Source of the DNA: Caulobacter endophyticus
GTDB lineage: Bacteria > Pseudomonadota > Alphaproteobacteria > Caulobacterales > Caulobacteraceae
Reading direction: 5' to 3'
NCBI RefSeq assembly: GCF_029543245.1
Contig: NZ_JARQWV010000037.1
Span: 1 to 36,766, forward strand
DNA: 36,766 nucleotides
Both the position numbers and the translations under genes were made by a program. Below, piece after piece: positions 27,239 to 35,194 of this stretch (within the stretch, counting starts at the first letter, position 1; every line of letters starts with the position of its first letter). The notes beneath the pieces were generated by a model. It was given only the letters and a program-made list of their open reading frames with translations, ran no database searches and was not told where the DNA came from.

Positions 27239-27764
27239 CGTGTTCCTGCAGGCGGCTCGTCAGGTGCTTGAGAGCCTTGGCGACGTGTTTTTCGACCGCG
27301 CTGACGGAGAGTCCCAGTTGAGCGGCCGCCGCCTTGTAACTCATGCCTTCAAATCGGACGAGCATGAATGCAGCGCGCGTCCTTAAGGGAAGGTCACCGA
27401 GAGCGGCCGCGGCGACGGCGGCCTGCTCCTTGGCTTGCAGGATACGGTCTGGCGACAGTTCGTCGAGGGGGTGATGGATCTCTTCGAGTTCGCAGTGCGC
27501 CTGGCGCTTGCGGACCGTGTCGCGGCGACGCCGGTCGAGCAGGACGTTGGTCGCCGTCTGGAAGATGAAGCTGCCGAGGTTCGACACCTCGCCGCCGTCA
27601 CGGCGGTTGTGCAGTCGAAGAAGCACTTCCTGCACGAGGTCGTCGACCTCGCCGCCTTCCACTCTTCGGCGGAAGAAAGCCTTCAGGGCCTGCTGGTAGG
27701 GCAGGGAAGCATGGGCCAGGCCCTCGCTTCCGCGCGCTTCAGCGGCAAGATTCGCCAGCGCCAT
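27201..27764 (-). CDS. ECF sigma factor, FecI type
   Basis: This 187-residue sigma-70 family factor has region 2 at about 20-80 (EVDDLVQEVLLRLH, then FIFQTATNVLLDRRRR) and region 4 at about 120-175 (LPLRTRAAFMLVRFEGMSYKAAAAQLGLS is the full segment, split here: LPLRTRAAFML and YKAAAAQLGLS). ATG 27764 is preferred over the open-frame limit at 27839 because GGGGA lies 8 bases upstream and the extra residues do not match the family. It is expected to be held by the FecR protein and to drive the divergent TonB receptor gene. No promoter with the FecI-type consensus could be fixed by eye. Confidence 0.92.
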   Translation of the reverse strand: MALANLAAEARGSEGLAHASLPYQQALKAFFRRRVEGGEVDDLVQEVLLRLHNRRDGGEVSNLGSFIFQTATNVLLDRRRRDTVRKRQAHCELEEIHHPLDELSPDRILQAKEQAAVAAAALGDLPLRTRAAFMLVRFEGMSYKAAAAQLGLSVSAVEKHVAKALKHLTSRLQEHDAPHRPKPGFFR

Positions 27765-27959
27765 TCGTCGTCCCCGACACAACGAGTCTTTTTTGTTGCG
27801 ATCATTCGTCAGCAGCGTGACGGCGCGGTCAACCCACACTCTCGCACTTGCCGTCGGGGCGCCCCGCCTGCCAGATTATCAGGCAGAGTCCCCCGTGCGG
27901 TCCCCCTGGCCCGGGCGAGGGGGCCGGATCGCCGGTCAACGGCGACGAGGGGACTGGCC
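27765..27959. promoter_or_regulatory. Divergent control region between fecI and the TonB receptor
   Basis: These 195 bases must hold promoters for both directions. An inverted repeat CTGCC (27868-27872)/GGCAG (27882-27886) with AGATTATCA between is a possible operator. A T6 run lies near 27787. I could not assign -35/-10 elements, and no clear Fur box is seen. Confidence 0.4.
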
Positions 27960-30533
27960 TTGGCGAACGCAGCAGTGAAGGAAGGGGCGCTGCCGCGTAC
28001 TGGAGCCCCGGGGGTATTGCACACACGTCATCGCCGCTGCGCGCTCGCCGGTTGGCTGGCGCTCGCCGCGTTCGCGACCCCCGTGGTCGCGGCGGCCGCG
28101 CCGCGCCGCGTCGACATCGCCGCCGGCACGCCGATGGCCAGGGCCCTGACCGCCTTCTCGGCCCAGACCGACACCGAAATCCTGTTCAATCCAGCGCTGG
28201 TCGTCGGGCTGCGGGCGCCGCGGGTGCGTGGCCGGATGGAGGCCGACGAGGCGCTGGATCGCCTGCTGGTTGGTTCGGGCCTGGTCGCCCGGCGTCATGG
28301 CGGGCGGCTGCTGATCGAGCGCGGCTTGGCCGGGCGAGCCGCGCCGGCTCCGTCGCCCGCGCCGATGGCCTCGGCCGAGATCGACGCGGTGATGGTGACG
28401 GCCCTGCGCCGGACCACGGCCGAACAGAACACGCCGCTGTCGATCCGGGTGGTCGGCGGCGAGGCCCTGAAGGCCGCCGGCGCGGTGACCTTCGAGCGCG
28501 CCGCCCAGCGCCTGCCGGGCCTGACCCTGACCAGCACGGGCGTTGGCCGCATGCGCATGACCCTGCGCGGCGTCTACGGCTCGGGCGAGGCGACCACGGC
28601 GCTTTACTACAACGACATTCCGGTTTCCGGCCCCAGCGGCACCACGGCCGATCCCGGGGGCTCGTTCCCCGACCTGCTGCTGGTCGACATCGACCGGCTT
28701 GAGGTGCTGCGCGGGCCCCAGGGCACGCTCTACGGCTCCAGCGCCATGGGCGGGGCGGTCAAGGTGGGCTTCAACCGCGCCGACCCGTCGCGCGACCAGT
28801 TGGGCCTCGAGATCGAGGGCGGCGTGGTCGGGGGCGAGGCGGGCGGCGCCGTGACCGCGGTGGCCAACAAGGCCTTCGCCGACGATCGTGCGGCGTTGCG
28901 CCTGACCGCCTATCGCCGCGACGAGGCCGCCTTTTCCGACAACGCCCGCCTGGGCCTGAAGGGCGTCAACGCCGGCCGCACGACCGGCGGACGGCTGGCC
29001 GGGGTCTGGCGGCCCAGCGAGGCGCTGCGCTTCGACCTGCTGCTGGCCGGCCAGGACTCGCGGCTGAACGACACCGGCGCCGGCGCCCCGGGCGAGCCTT
29101 CGCATGTCTCGCGCAACTTCGTCCGCACGCCGTTCGACAGCCATGTCTGGCTCGGCGCGCTGTCGATGGAGGCGCGCCTGCCGGGAACCCGCTTCTCGGC
29201 CTCTCTGGCCCGCTACGAGTGGGATAACACCCGCCAGATCGACTACACCGGCACCCTTCAGGCCGAGCGCGGCAGCGCCGCCGGCTGCGCCCGCTGGCTG
29301 GCCCTCGGGGCGGGCCTGGCCTGCGACACCGGCCAGATGGCCGGCTACGCCTCCTATGTCGACAGCCGCACGCCGGGCCTGCTGTACCAGCCCATCGACC
29401 TGACCGCAGACGTGCGCGAGGCGCGCCTGTCCTCCGACCGCGACGGCCCGCTGCAATGGACGGTGGGGGTGTTCTCCGAGACCCGTCGCGACACTATCGA
29501 CAGCCAGGTGCGTGTCGCCGACCCCCGCACCGGCCTGCCGGTGGACGCGGCGGGCTTCACCGGCCGGCGGATCGTCGACACCCGCCTCGATCAGGTGGCC
29601 GTCTATGGCGAGGCGACCCTGGCCGTGGACGACCGCTCCGACGTCACCATCGGCGCCCGCCGCTTCTCCTACGACAAGCGGACCATCGGCGAGGTGCTGG
29701 TGGTCAATGTCATCTCCGACACCTCGGGCGGGAATTTCCGCAACCGCGTCGAGGAGGACGGCTGGAGCGTCAAGGGCCTGGCCTCGCGTCGCTTTGCCCC
29801 GGGCGTGATGGGCTACATCCAGGTGTCGCAGGGTTTTCGGCCCGGCGGCATCAACACCGCGCCGGGCCTGCCGGCGGAACTGCAGGCCTACGGTTCCGAT
29901 ACCCTCTGGAACCGCGAGCTGGGGCTGAAGTCGCGCTGGCTGTCGGGACGGCTGTCGGCCAACCTGGCGCTCTACAGCATCGACTGGCGCGACATGCAGT
30001 ACTCGGCCACCAGCGACAACGGCGCCTTCGCCTTCGTCACCAACCTGGGCCGGGCGCGCATCGACGGGGTGGAGTTCGACGCCACCTGGAGCCGGGCCGG
30101 CTCGAAGCTCGGCTTCAACTTCGCCGCCACCGAGGCGGTGCTGACCAAGGACCAGACCTCTGGCGCCCTGGCAGGCCTGGGCCGCGAGGGCGACCATCTG
30201 CCGGCCGTGCCGCGCACGGCCTTCACCCTGTGGGGCGAGACCCGGCGCGAGCTGGCGGGCGGGGCGACCCTGATCCTCGGCGGCTCGGCCGCCTATGTGG
30301 GCGAGTCCCGCTCGACCTTCGAGTCGGTCAATCCCGGCGCGGGCCGCGACCTCGGCGGCGTCACCCTGATCGACGGCCGGGCGGCCATCGAGATCGGTCG
30401 CCGCTCGGTGGGGCTGTTCGTCGAGAACCTGCTGGATTCCGACGCCCCGCTGTTCATCACCGCCGGTCGCCTGCCGCAGTCGTTCTCGCCCCAGCCGCGC
30501 CGCATCGGCATGAATATCCGCTTCGCCTACTAG
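27960..30533 (+). CDS. TonB-dependent outer-membrane receptor with STN signalling domain
   Basis: This receptor of about 857 residues imports a ligand across the outer membrane using TonB energy. A signal peptide (core ALAGWLALAAFATPVVA) is followed by a Secretin/TonB N-terminal domain at about 48-120, with ALTAFSAQTDTEILFNPAL. A TonB-box-like VMVTALRR comes next, then the plug (about 150-265, with LRGVYGSGEAT and LEVLRGPQGTLYGSSAMGG). A 22-strand barrel ends at IRFAY. The STN domain marks it as a signal-transducing receptor for the adjacent FecIR pair. TTG 27960 with GAGG upstream is used. TTG 28017 would give a shorter, more classic signal peptide. The ligand is unknown. Confidence 0.92.
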   Translation: MANAAVKEGALPRTGAPGVLHTRHRRCALAGWLALAAFATPVVAAAAPRRVDIAAGTPMARALTAFSAQTDTEILFNPALVVGLRAPRVRGRMEADEALDRLLVGSGLVARRHGGRLLIERGLAGRAAPAPSPAPMASAEIDAVMVTALRRTTAEQNTPLSIRVVGGEALKAAGAVTFERAAQRLPGLTLTSTGVGRMRMTLRGVYGSGEATTALYYNDIPVSGPSGTTADPGGSFPDLLLVDIDRLEVLRGPQGTLYGSSAMGGAVKVGFNRADPSRDQLGLEIEGGVVGGEAGGAVTAVANKAFADDRAALRLTAYRRDEAAFSDNARLGLKGVNAGRTTGGRLAGVWRPSEALRFDLLLAGQDSRLNDTGAGAPGEPSHVSRNFVRTPFDSHVWLGALSMEARLPGTRFSASLARYEWDNTRQIDYTGTLQAERGSAAGCARWLALGAGLACDTGQMAGYASYVDSRTPGLLYQPIDLTADVREARLSSDRDGPLQWTVGVFSETRRDTIDSQVRVADPRTGLPVDAAGFTGRRIVDTRLDQVAVYGEATLAVDDRSDVTIGARRFSYDKRTIGEVLVVNVISDTSGGNFRNRVEEDGWSVKGLASRRFAPGVMGYIQVSQGFRPGGINTAPGLPAELQAYGSDTLWNRELGLKSRWLSGRLSANLALYSIDWRDMQYSATSDNGAFAFVTNLGRARIDGVEFDATWSRAGSKLGFNFAATEAVLTKDQTSGALAGLGREGDHLPAVPRTAFTLWGETRRELAGGATLILGGSAAYVGESRSTFESVNPGAGRDLGGVTLIDGRAAIEIGRRSVGLFVENLLDSDAPLFITAGRLPQSFSPQPRRIGMNIRFAY

Positions 30534-30619
30534 GGGAGGTTTTCGCCTCTTGGGCGAGCCGTGTTAACCTTCCGCCACGCGCCCGTCAGAGGCGTCTGAT
30601 CGTAAGGGAGGTTAGAGCC

Positions 30620-30802
30620 ATGGCCCACGCCATGCGTGTTTCCGCGCGTCCCGTGTTCTTCCGCAAGTGCGACGTCGACAAGCCCGAAGGCTCCGAGCTG
30701 CGCCATGCCGGGCCCTGCATCCAGTGGGACCGGGTCGGCATCGTCGCCCTGGTCCTGCTGTTCGGCGCGGGCCTTGCGACCTGGGCGTACGCAGCCTTCT
30801 AG
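30620..30802 (+). CDS. 60-residue single-helix membrane miniprotein
   Basis: This short gene has a near-ideal Shine-Dalgarno sequence (AAGGGAGG at 30604-30611, 8 bases before the ATG). The product begins MAHAMRVSARPVFFRKCDVD and ends in one membrane helix (about 41-58, GIVALVLLFGAGLATWAY). It has two cysteines, at about 17 and 33. It lies 86 bases after the TonB receptor and 87 before the NCS1 permease. I do not recognise it. A small accessory protein of the receptor or permease is possible. Confidence 0.65.
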   Translation: MAHAMRVSARPVFFRKCDVDKPEGSELRHAGPCIQWDRVGIVALVLLFGAGLATWAYAAF

Positions 30803-30889
30803 AAACCTTCCGCGACCGGCGTTTTCCGAGGTGACGGCCCCACCATCGCCGCGCATGCTCGCGTCTCGAGTGCGGGCTCGGGGGAGCGC

Positions 30890-32341
30890 ATGAGCGACGA
30901 AAGCGGAAACCTCTGGAACGAGGACCTGGCGCCGACGACGGCGGCCCAGCGCACCTGGCGCGCCCGCCACTTCGCGGCCCTGTGGCTGGGCATGGTCATC
31001 GCCGTGCCCGCCTACATGCTGGCCGCCGGCCTGGTGGAGCAGGGGATGTCGGCGGGGCAGGCGGTCTGGGCCGTGCTGCTGGGCAATGTGATCGTGCTCG
31101 CGCCCATGCTGCTGATCGGACATGCCGGCGCCCGCCATGGCGTGCCCTATGCGGTGCTGGCCCGCGCCTCGTTCGGCTGGCGTGGCGCGCGGCTGCCGGC
31201 GCTGGCCCGCGCCATCGTCGCCTGCGGTTGGTACGGCATCCAGACCTGGATCGGCGGCGGCGCGCTGCTGACCCTGCTGGGCGTCATGGTCGGCGCGAAG
31301 CTGGACGGTCCGCCGATCCCGCTGCTGGGCATCGGGGTGGGCCAGCTGCTGGCCTTCCTGGCCTTCTGGCTGATCCAGCTGGCCTTCGTCACCAAGGGCC
31401 TTGAGACCGTCCGCAAGCTCGAGACTTGGACCGCGCCGGTGAAGGTGGTGGTGTGCCTGGCTCTGGTCTGGTGGGCGCTGTCCAAGGCCGGCGGCCTTGG
31501 CCCCATCCTGCACGAGCCCTCGGCCTACGATCCCGGCGGCGCCAAGGCCGGCCGCTTCTGGAGCGACTTCGGGCCGGCGGTCACCGCCATGACCGGCTAC
31601 TGGGCGACGCTGGCGCTGAACATCCCCGATTTCACCCGCTTCGCCCGCACCCAGAAGGACCAGATCCTGGGCCAGGCCCTGGGCCTGCCCGGACCCATGG
31701 TCCTATTGGCGGCGATGAGCGTGGTCGTCACCTCGGCCACGGTGCTGATCTTCGGCAAGGCGATCTGGGACCCGGTGGCCCTGTCTGGCGACATCGGCGG
31801 GATCGCCGTGCTGGTGGGCCTCGTCATCATCAGCCTCGACACCGTCTCGTGCAACATCGCCGCCAACCTGGTGGGACCCGCCTACGACTTCGCCGCCCTC
31901 TGGCCCAAGCGGATCACCTACCGCATCGGCGGCTGGATCACGGCCGGGATCGGGGTGCTGATCATGCCCTGGAAGCTGCTGGAGAGCACCGCCGGCTACA
32001 TCTTCGTCTGGCTCACCGGCTATGGCGCCTTGCTGGGGCCGATCGCCGGCATACTGATCGTCGACTACTGGATCCTGCGCCGCACCATCCTGGACGTGCC
32101 GGCCCTCTACGACCGCGCCGGCGCCTACACCTACCGGAGCGGCTGGAACCCGGCCGCGCTGATCGCCTTCGCCGTCGGGGTCGCGCCCAACCTGCCGGGC
32201 TTCCTGCACGCCGCCGCGCCTCACGCCTTCGCCGGGGTCGGCCAGCCTTGGACCACCATTTACCAATACGCCTGGTTCGTCGGCGCCGTCCTGGCCGGGA
32301 CGCTGTACGGCCTGCCGATGCGCGGCAAAACACCCGGGTAA
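30890..32341 (+). CDS. NCS1-family nucleobase/hydantoin:cation symporter
   Basis: This 483-residue inner-membrane symporter has about twelve helices. NCS1 features include NEDLAPTTAAQRTW at the N-terminus, helix 1 with LGMVIAVPAYMLAAG, and WYGIQTWIGG near 117-126 where substrate-contact residues lie. TGYWATLALNIPDFTRFA near 237-254 and IVDYWILRRT near 387-396 are also family-typical. Known relatives carry uracil, cytosine, allantoin, hydantoins or thiamine with sodium or protons. The specificity here is not readable. The neighbouring TonB receptor and secreted amidohydrolase suggest an imported organic nitrogen compound. Confidence 0.92.
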   Translation: MSDESGNLWNEDLAPTTAAQRTWRARHFAALWLGMVIAVPAYMLAAGLVEQGMSAGQAVWAVLLGNVIVLAPMLLIGHAGARHGVPYAVLARASFGWRGARLPALARAIVACGWYGIQTWIGGGALLTLLGVMVGAKLDGPPIPLLGIGVGQLLAFLAFWLIQLAFVTKGLETVRKLETWTAPVKVVVCLALVWWALSKAGGLGPILHEPSAYDPGGAKAGRFWSDFGPAVTAMTGYWATLALNIPDFTRFARTQKDQILGQALGLPGPMVLLAAMSVVVTSATVLIFGKAIWDPVALSGDIGGIAVLVGLVIISLDTVSCNIAANLVGPAYDFAALWPKRITYRIGGWITAGIGVLIMPWKLLESTAGYIFVWLTGYGALLGPIAGILIVDYWILRRTILDVPALYDRAGAYTYRSGWNPAALIAFAVGVAPNLPGFLHAAAPHAFAGVGQPWTTIYQYAWFVGAVLAGTLYGLPMRGKTPG

Positions 32342-32393
32342 TATTGACTCCATAATTCGTCCGGGTAAAAAGTCCGCCAGCAAGGAGGCGGTC

Positions 32394-32732
32394 ATGAACC
32401 CGCGCAAGGCGCTGCTGCGCGCCTACAAGGAAGAGAAGCGAACGCCCGGTATCTACGCCGTGCGCTGCGAGCGCACCGGCCAGGCCTTCGTCGGCGCCAC
32501 CGAGAACGTGGCGACGCGCCAGAACGGCGTGTGGTTCAGCCTGAGGCTCGGCTCTCACCCCAACGCCCGGCTGCAAGGCGCCTGGAACGCCCATGGCGAG
32601 GCCAGCTTCGCCTTCGAGGTGCTGGAGACGATCGACGACGACGGCCTGGAGCCGAGGGGCAGGGCGCTTCGCCTCGCCGACCGTCGCAAGCACTGGTGCG
32701 AAGTCCTGAACGCGGTAGACCTCGTCCGATGA
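32394..32732 (+). CDS. Small GIY-YIG domain protein
   Basis: This 112-residue protein is little more than a GIY-YIG nuclease domain. GIY is at 19-21 (TPGIYAVRC), the second motif is FVG (32-34) in place of YIG, the candidate catalytic Arg42 lies in VATRQNG, and ARLQGAWNAHGEASFAFEVLE follows as two short blocks (ARLQGAWNAHGE and SFAFEVLE). There is no added DNA-binding domain. AAGGAGG lies 6 bases before the ATG. It overlaps the DUF2239 gene by ATGA. Nuclease activity is plausible but untested, and a host repair or RNA role is as likely as a mobile element role. Confidence 0.88.
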   Translation: MNPRKALLRAYKEEKRTPGIYAVRCERTGQAFVGATENVATRQNGVWFSLRLGSHPNARLQGAWNAHGEASFAFEVLETIDDDGLEPRGRALRLADRRKHWCEVLNAVDLVR

Positions 32733-33268
32733 CCTACGCCCTGTTCGAATCCGGCAAGCGTCTCGCCGCTGGCGACAAACTGGCTGTCGCCCTGGCCGCC
32801 CAGGCGGTGGTGAGCGAGCGTCCAAGCGCCCCGATCCTGATCTTCGATCCCGAAGGCCGGCAGGTGGACTTCGACCTGCGTGGAAGCCCCGAAGACCTCG
32901 CCGCCCGCCTGGCGCCGGCCGAACCCGAGGCTCCACGCGGTCGCGGCCGTCCCAAGCTGGGCGTCGTCGCCCGCGAGGTCACGCTCCTGCCCCGCCACTG
33001 GGACTGGCTGGCCGGCCAGCCCGGCGGCGCGTCGGTAGCCCTGCGCAAGCTGGTCGAGGCCGCCCGCCGCGAGGCCGAGGCCCCCGACCGCCAGCGCCGC
33101 GCCCGCGACGCCGCCTACCGCTTCGCCAGCGCCGCCGCCGGCGACGCCCCGGGCTTCGAGAGCGCCATGCGGGCGCTCTATGCGGGCGATCGAGAGGGCT
33201 TCGAAGCCGGCCTGGCGCAGTGGCCGGCCGACGTGGCGGCGCATGCGCAAGAGTTGGCTGAGTTCTAG
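32729..33268 (+). CDS. DUF2239 family protein
   Basis: This 179-residue cytoplasmic protein matches the DUF2239 pattern in RGRPKLGVVAREVTLLPRHW and the following LAGQPGGASVALRKLVEAAR. The first 65 residues form a small alpha/beta part, and the last 80 are helical and rich in Ala, Arg and Glu. The basic GRGRPKLG stretch at about 71-78 resembles an AT-hook-like DNA contact, and the RHWDWL segment resembles a CopG-type helix. Function is unknown. It is translationally coupled to the GIY-YIG gene, hinting at a shared nucleic-acid role. Confidence 0.85.
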   Translation: MTYALFESGKRLAAGDKLAVALAAQAVVSERPSAPILIFDPEGRQVDFDLRGSPEDLAARLAPAEPEAPRGRGRPKLGVVAREVTLLPRHWDWLAGQPGGASVALRKLVEAARREAEAPDRQRRARDAAYRFASAAAGDAPGFESAMRALYAGDREGFEAGLAQWPADVAAHAQELAEF

Positions 33269-33270
33269 AT

Positions 33271-33436
33271 CCTTCTCCCCTTGTGGGAGAAGGTGGCGGC
33301 CGAAGGCCGACGGATGAGGGGTCTCTCAGACTTGAGACGCTCCGCCCAACCTATCCGCTACACGCAGCTTGCCGGGCCATCGACCCCTCACCCGACCTCC
33401 CTTCGGGAGGCCACCCTCTCCCGCAGGGGGAGAGGG
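33271..33436. repeat. Long palindromic intergenic element between convergent genes
   Basis: This is the second CCTTCTCC-type copy. The left arm (33271-33323) is close to the left arm at 4405, with GGCCGAAGGCC added. The right arm (33384-33436) is an imperfect inverse ending AGGGGGAGAGGG. The loop of about 60 bases holds GAGACGCTCCGCC. The element begins 2 bases after the DUF2239 stop and ends 1 base before the convergent ThuA stop, so the gap is entirely repeat. Confidence 0.85.
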
Positions 33437-33437
33437 A

Positions 33438-34454
33438 TCAGGACGCCGTCTTCGCCCTGACCTCGGCCAGCACCGCTCCATAGGCCGCCTCGAACTTGGC
33501 CCGATCCGCCTCCGGCTTGCCGGGATAGACCTCGCGCAGCGCCGCGATCCTGCCCGCGATCGACAGCAGCCAAGCCTCGTCCTGCACCCGCGCCAGCTTG
33601 GCCTCGACGTCGCTCTCGCCGGCATAGGTCAGCAGGGCCCGCACCTGGTCAATCGCCTGCTCGCGCGGGTTGGGCGTCGCATCGCCGCGGGCTTTCCAGG
33701 CCGTCCAGCGCACCGCCCGCACGATCTGGTCGGCGAAGCGCGGATCGGCCCAGGTGGCTTCGTTGTGACCGAGATTGGTGAAGAAGAGGCGGCCGTTCCC
33801 CACCGTCCGCACCCAGCTCACCGGTACGGCGTAGGGCCGCTTCAGCGGCGTGCCCGCGTAGTCCAGGCTCTGGATCACCCGCACGGCGGTCGGGTCGAAG
33901 CGCTTGTACTGATAGATCTCCTCCACCAGGTCGACGCTGCGACCCCACGGCGCGGCCAGGGGATGGTTGTCGATGGCCTTGACCCGGACCTTCTGGTCCT
34001 CGGTCCAGGGATGGCCGGCGAACTGGCCGCCCACGAAGCGCGTGTAGTCGAGGCCCGGCCCCTCGTAGGCCCAGGCCGTGTCGGCGGCGCTGTGCAGGCC
34101 TACGAAGCCCAGCTTGCCGGCCGCGAACCGCTGCTGCACCGCCGCCCAGGCCTGCGGCGAAATCGGCAGGGCGCCGGTGGTGTAGAACACCAGCACGTCC
34201 ACGCTCTTCAGCCGCTCGGGCGTGATCTCGCGGGCGTCCTGCGTCACCTGCGTCTCGAAGGCGCCGCCGGCCTTGCCGATGGCGATCATCGCCGTTTCCG
34301 AAGGCGCGAGGTCCTCGGCGGGCCTCGTCACCGGCCGATGCCGCCAGCCGACCGACTGGTCGAGATAGAGCACGCGGATCGGCGCCTCCGCGGCGCCGGC
34401 CGCGCCTGCCGCCAACGAGAAGACGATCGCAACGAGGGCCAGCAGGAGACGCAC
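33438..34454 (-). CDS. ThuA-domain protein, secreted
   Basis: This 338-residue protein has a Sec signal peptide (VRLLLALVAIVFSLAAGAAG) and a ThuA-like class I glutamine-amidotransferase fold. Family marks are RVLYLDQSVGWRHRP near the start, VLVFYTTGALP, GFVGLHSAADTAW and YVGGQF-like FVGGQFAGHPW. ThuA-type domains are linked to trehalose and other sugar use, but a reaction is not established. GTG 34454 is chosen because it begins the signal peptide and is 4 bases after the VOC stop. The longer open frame overlaps that gene. A C-terminal helical extension of about 90 residues follows the ThuA domain. Confidence 0.87.
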   Translation of the reverse strand: MRLLLALVAIVFSLAAGAAGAAEAPIRVLYLDQSVGWRHRPVTRPAEDLAPSETAMIAIGKAGGAFETQVTQDAREITPERLKSVDVLVFYTTGALPISPQAWAAVQQRFAAGKLGFVGLHSAADTAWAYEGPGLDYTRFVGGQFAGHPWTEDQKVRVKAIDNHPLAAPWGRSVDLVEEIYQYKRFDPTAVRVIQSLDYAGTPLKRPYAVPVSWVRTVGNGRLFFTNLGHNEATWADPRFADQIVRAVRWTAWKARGDATPNPREQAIDQVRALLTYAGESDVEAKLARVQDEAWLLSIAGRIAALREVYPGKPEADRAKFEAAYGAVLAEVRAKTAS

Positions 34455-34458
34455 GGGC

Positions 34459-34857
34459 TCAGGCCTTGCCGCCGCGCGGCTGAAGCAGGTCCCAGCGGTT
34501 GCCGTACAGGTCCTCGAACACCGCCACGCTACCATAGGCCTCGTGACGCGGCTCCTCGAGGAAGTTCACGCCGGCCGCGCTGAGGCGGGCATGGTCGCCG
34601 TCGAAGTCGTCGGTGTGCAGGAACAGCCAGACCCGGCCGCCGCCCTGGCCGCCGATCATCGCCACCTGGCGCTCGTCGGCCGCCTTGGCCAGCAGGAAGC
34701 GCGAGCCGCCCGGACCAGGCGACACGACCACCCAGCGCTTGCCCGCGCCCAGTTCGCTGTCCTCGACCAGGTCAAAGCCCATCTTGCCGACATAGAAGGC
34801 CAGGGCCTCGTCATAGTCGCGCACGAGCAGGGACAGGAGGGCGAGATGCTGGGCCAT
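34459..34857 (-). CDS. VOC/glyoxalase-family protein
   Basis: This 132-residue protein shows the paired beta-alpha-beta-beta-beta modules of the vicinal oxygen chelate fold. It begins LALLSLLVRDYDEALAFYVG and ends FEDLYGNRWDLLQP, with the typical metal-ligand Glu replaced by Asp in the latter. Candidate ligands are His4, the His of FLHTDD and the late acidic residues. Substrate unknown; members act as glyoxalase I, dioxygenases or resistance proteins. It is directly upstream of the ThuA gene and likely co-transcribed with it. Confidence 0.87.
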   Translation of the reverse strand: MAQHLALLSLLVRDYDEALAFYVGKMGFDLVEDSELGAGKRWVVVSPGPGGSRFLLAKAADERQVAMIGGQGGGRVWLFLHTDDFDGDHARLSAAGVNFLEEPRHEAYGSVAVFEDLYGNRWDLLQPRGGKA

Positions 34858-34883
34858 GGCGACTCACGCTGCGGATCGAAAAG

Positions 34884-34911
34884 GGGGCGCGTGGGATAAT
34901 GACTGCGCCCC
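34884..34911. terminator. Hairpin after the small flagellin-linked gene
   Basis: GGGGCGC (34884-34890) and GCGCCCC (34905-34911) form a 7-bp stem with a 14-base loop in the 62-base gap between the 82-residue gene and the VOC gene on the minus strand. It is a plausible terminator of the flagellin transcript. Confidence 0.45.
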
Positions 34912-34919
34912 GGCGGTTG

Positions 34920-35168
34920 TCATCGCCGTTCCTCGCCAGCGGCGTAGCGGTTCATGTCGGCCAGGGCGGCCTCGAAGGCCGCGCGGATCTGGGTCTGGCT
35001 GAACCCCTGATCCCAAAGGCCGGTCATCAGGGTGTTGATCGCCAGGTCCAGCGGGGCGGCTTCGCCGGTATAGGGATTGGCCGCGTGATAGCGCGCGCAG
35101 ATCGCCGCGAAGTCCTCGGCCGCGTTGATCGCGCCGAAATGGATCTGCTCCCGCTCGTCCAGGTCCAT
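34920..35168 (-). CDS. Uncharacterised 82-residue protein downstream of flagellin
   Basis: I do not recognise this small soluble protein. It is acidic at the start (MDLDEREQIHFG) and mostly helical, with the central stretch FAAICARYHAANPYTG and a C-terminal helix including AAFEAALADMNRYA. GGGAGG lies 6 bases before the ATG, a strong ribosome-binding site, which supports a real gene. It starts 26 bases after the flagellin stop on the same strand. It does not resemble FlaF or FlbT by eye. Confidence 0.72.
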   Translation of the reverse strand: MDLDEREQIHFGAINAAEDFAAICARYHAANPYTGEAAPLDLAINTLMTGLWDQGFSQTQIRAAFEAALADMNRYAAGEERR

Positions 35169-35194
35169 GCCGTCCTCCCGCCAGGTCGGAAGGC

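Noticed and set aside
27435..27959. N-terminal extension of the TonB receptor frame to the left of 27960
   Set aside because: It runs antisense through fecI and across the divergent promoter region, before a proper signal peptide; the translated sequence has no receptor features.
27936..30197. 753-codon minus-strand open frame opposite the TonB receptor
   Set aside because: The plus strand encodes all receptor domains in order; the opposite frame is compositionally a shadow.
32394..32732. Homing endonuclease of a mobile intron
   Set aside because: The GIY-YIG domain stands alone without a DNA-binding module, and there is no intron or split gene around it.
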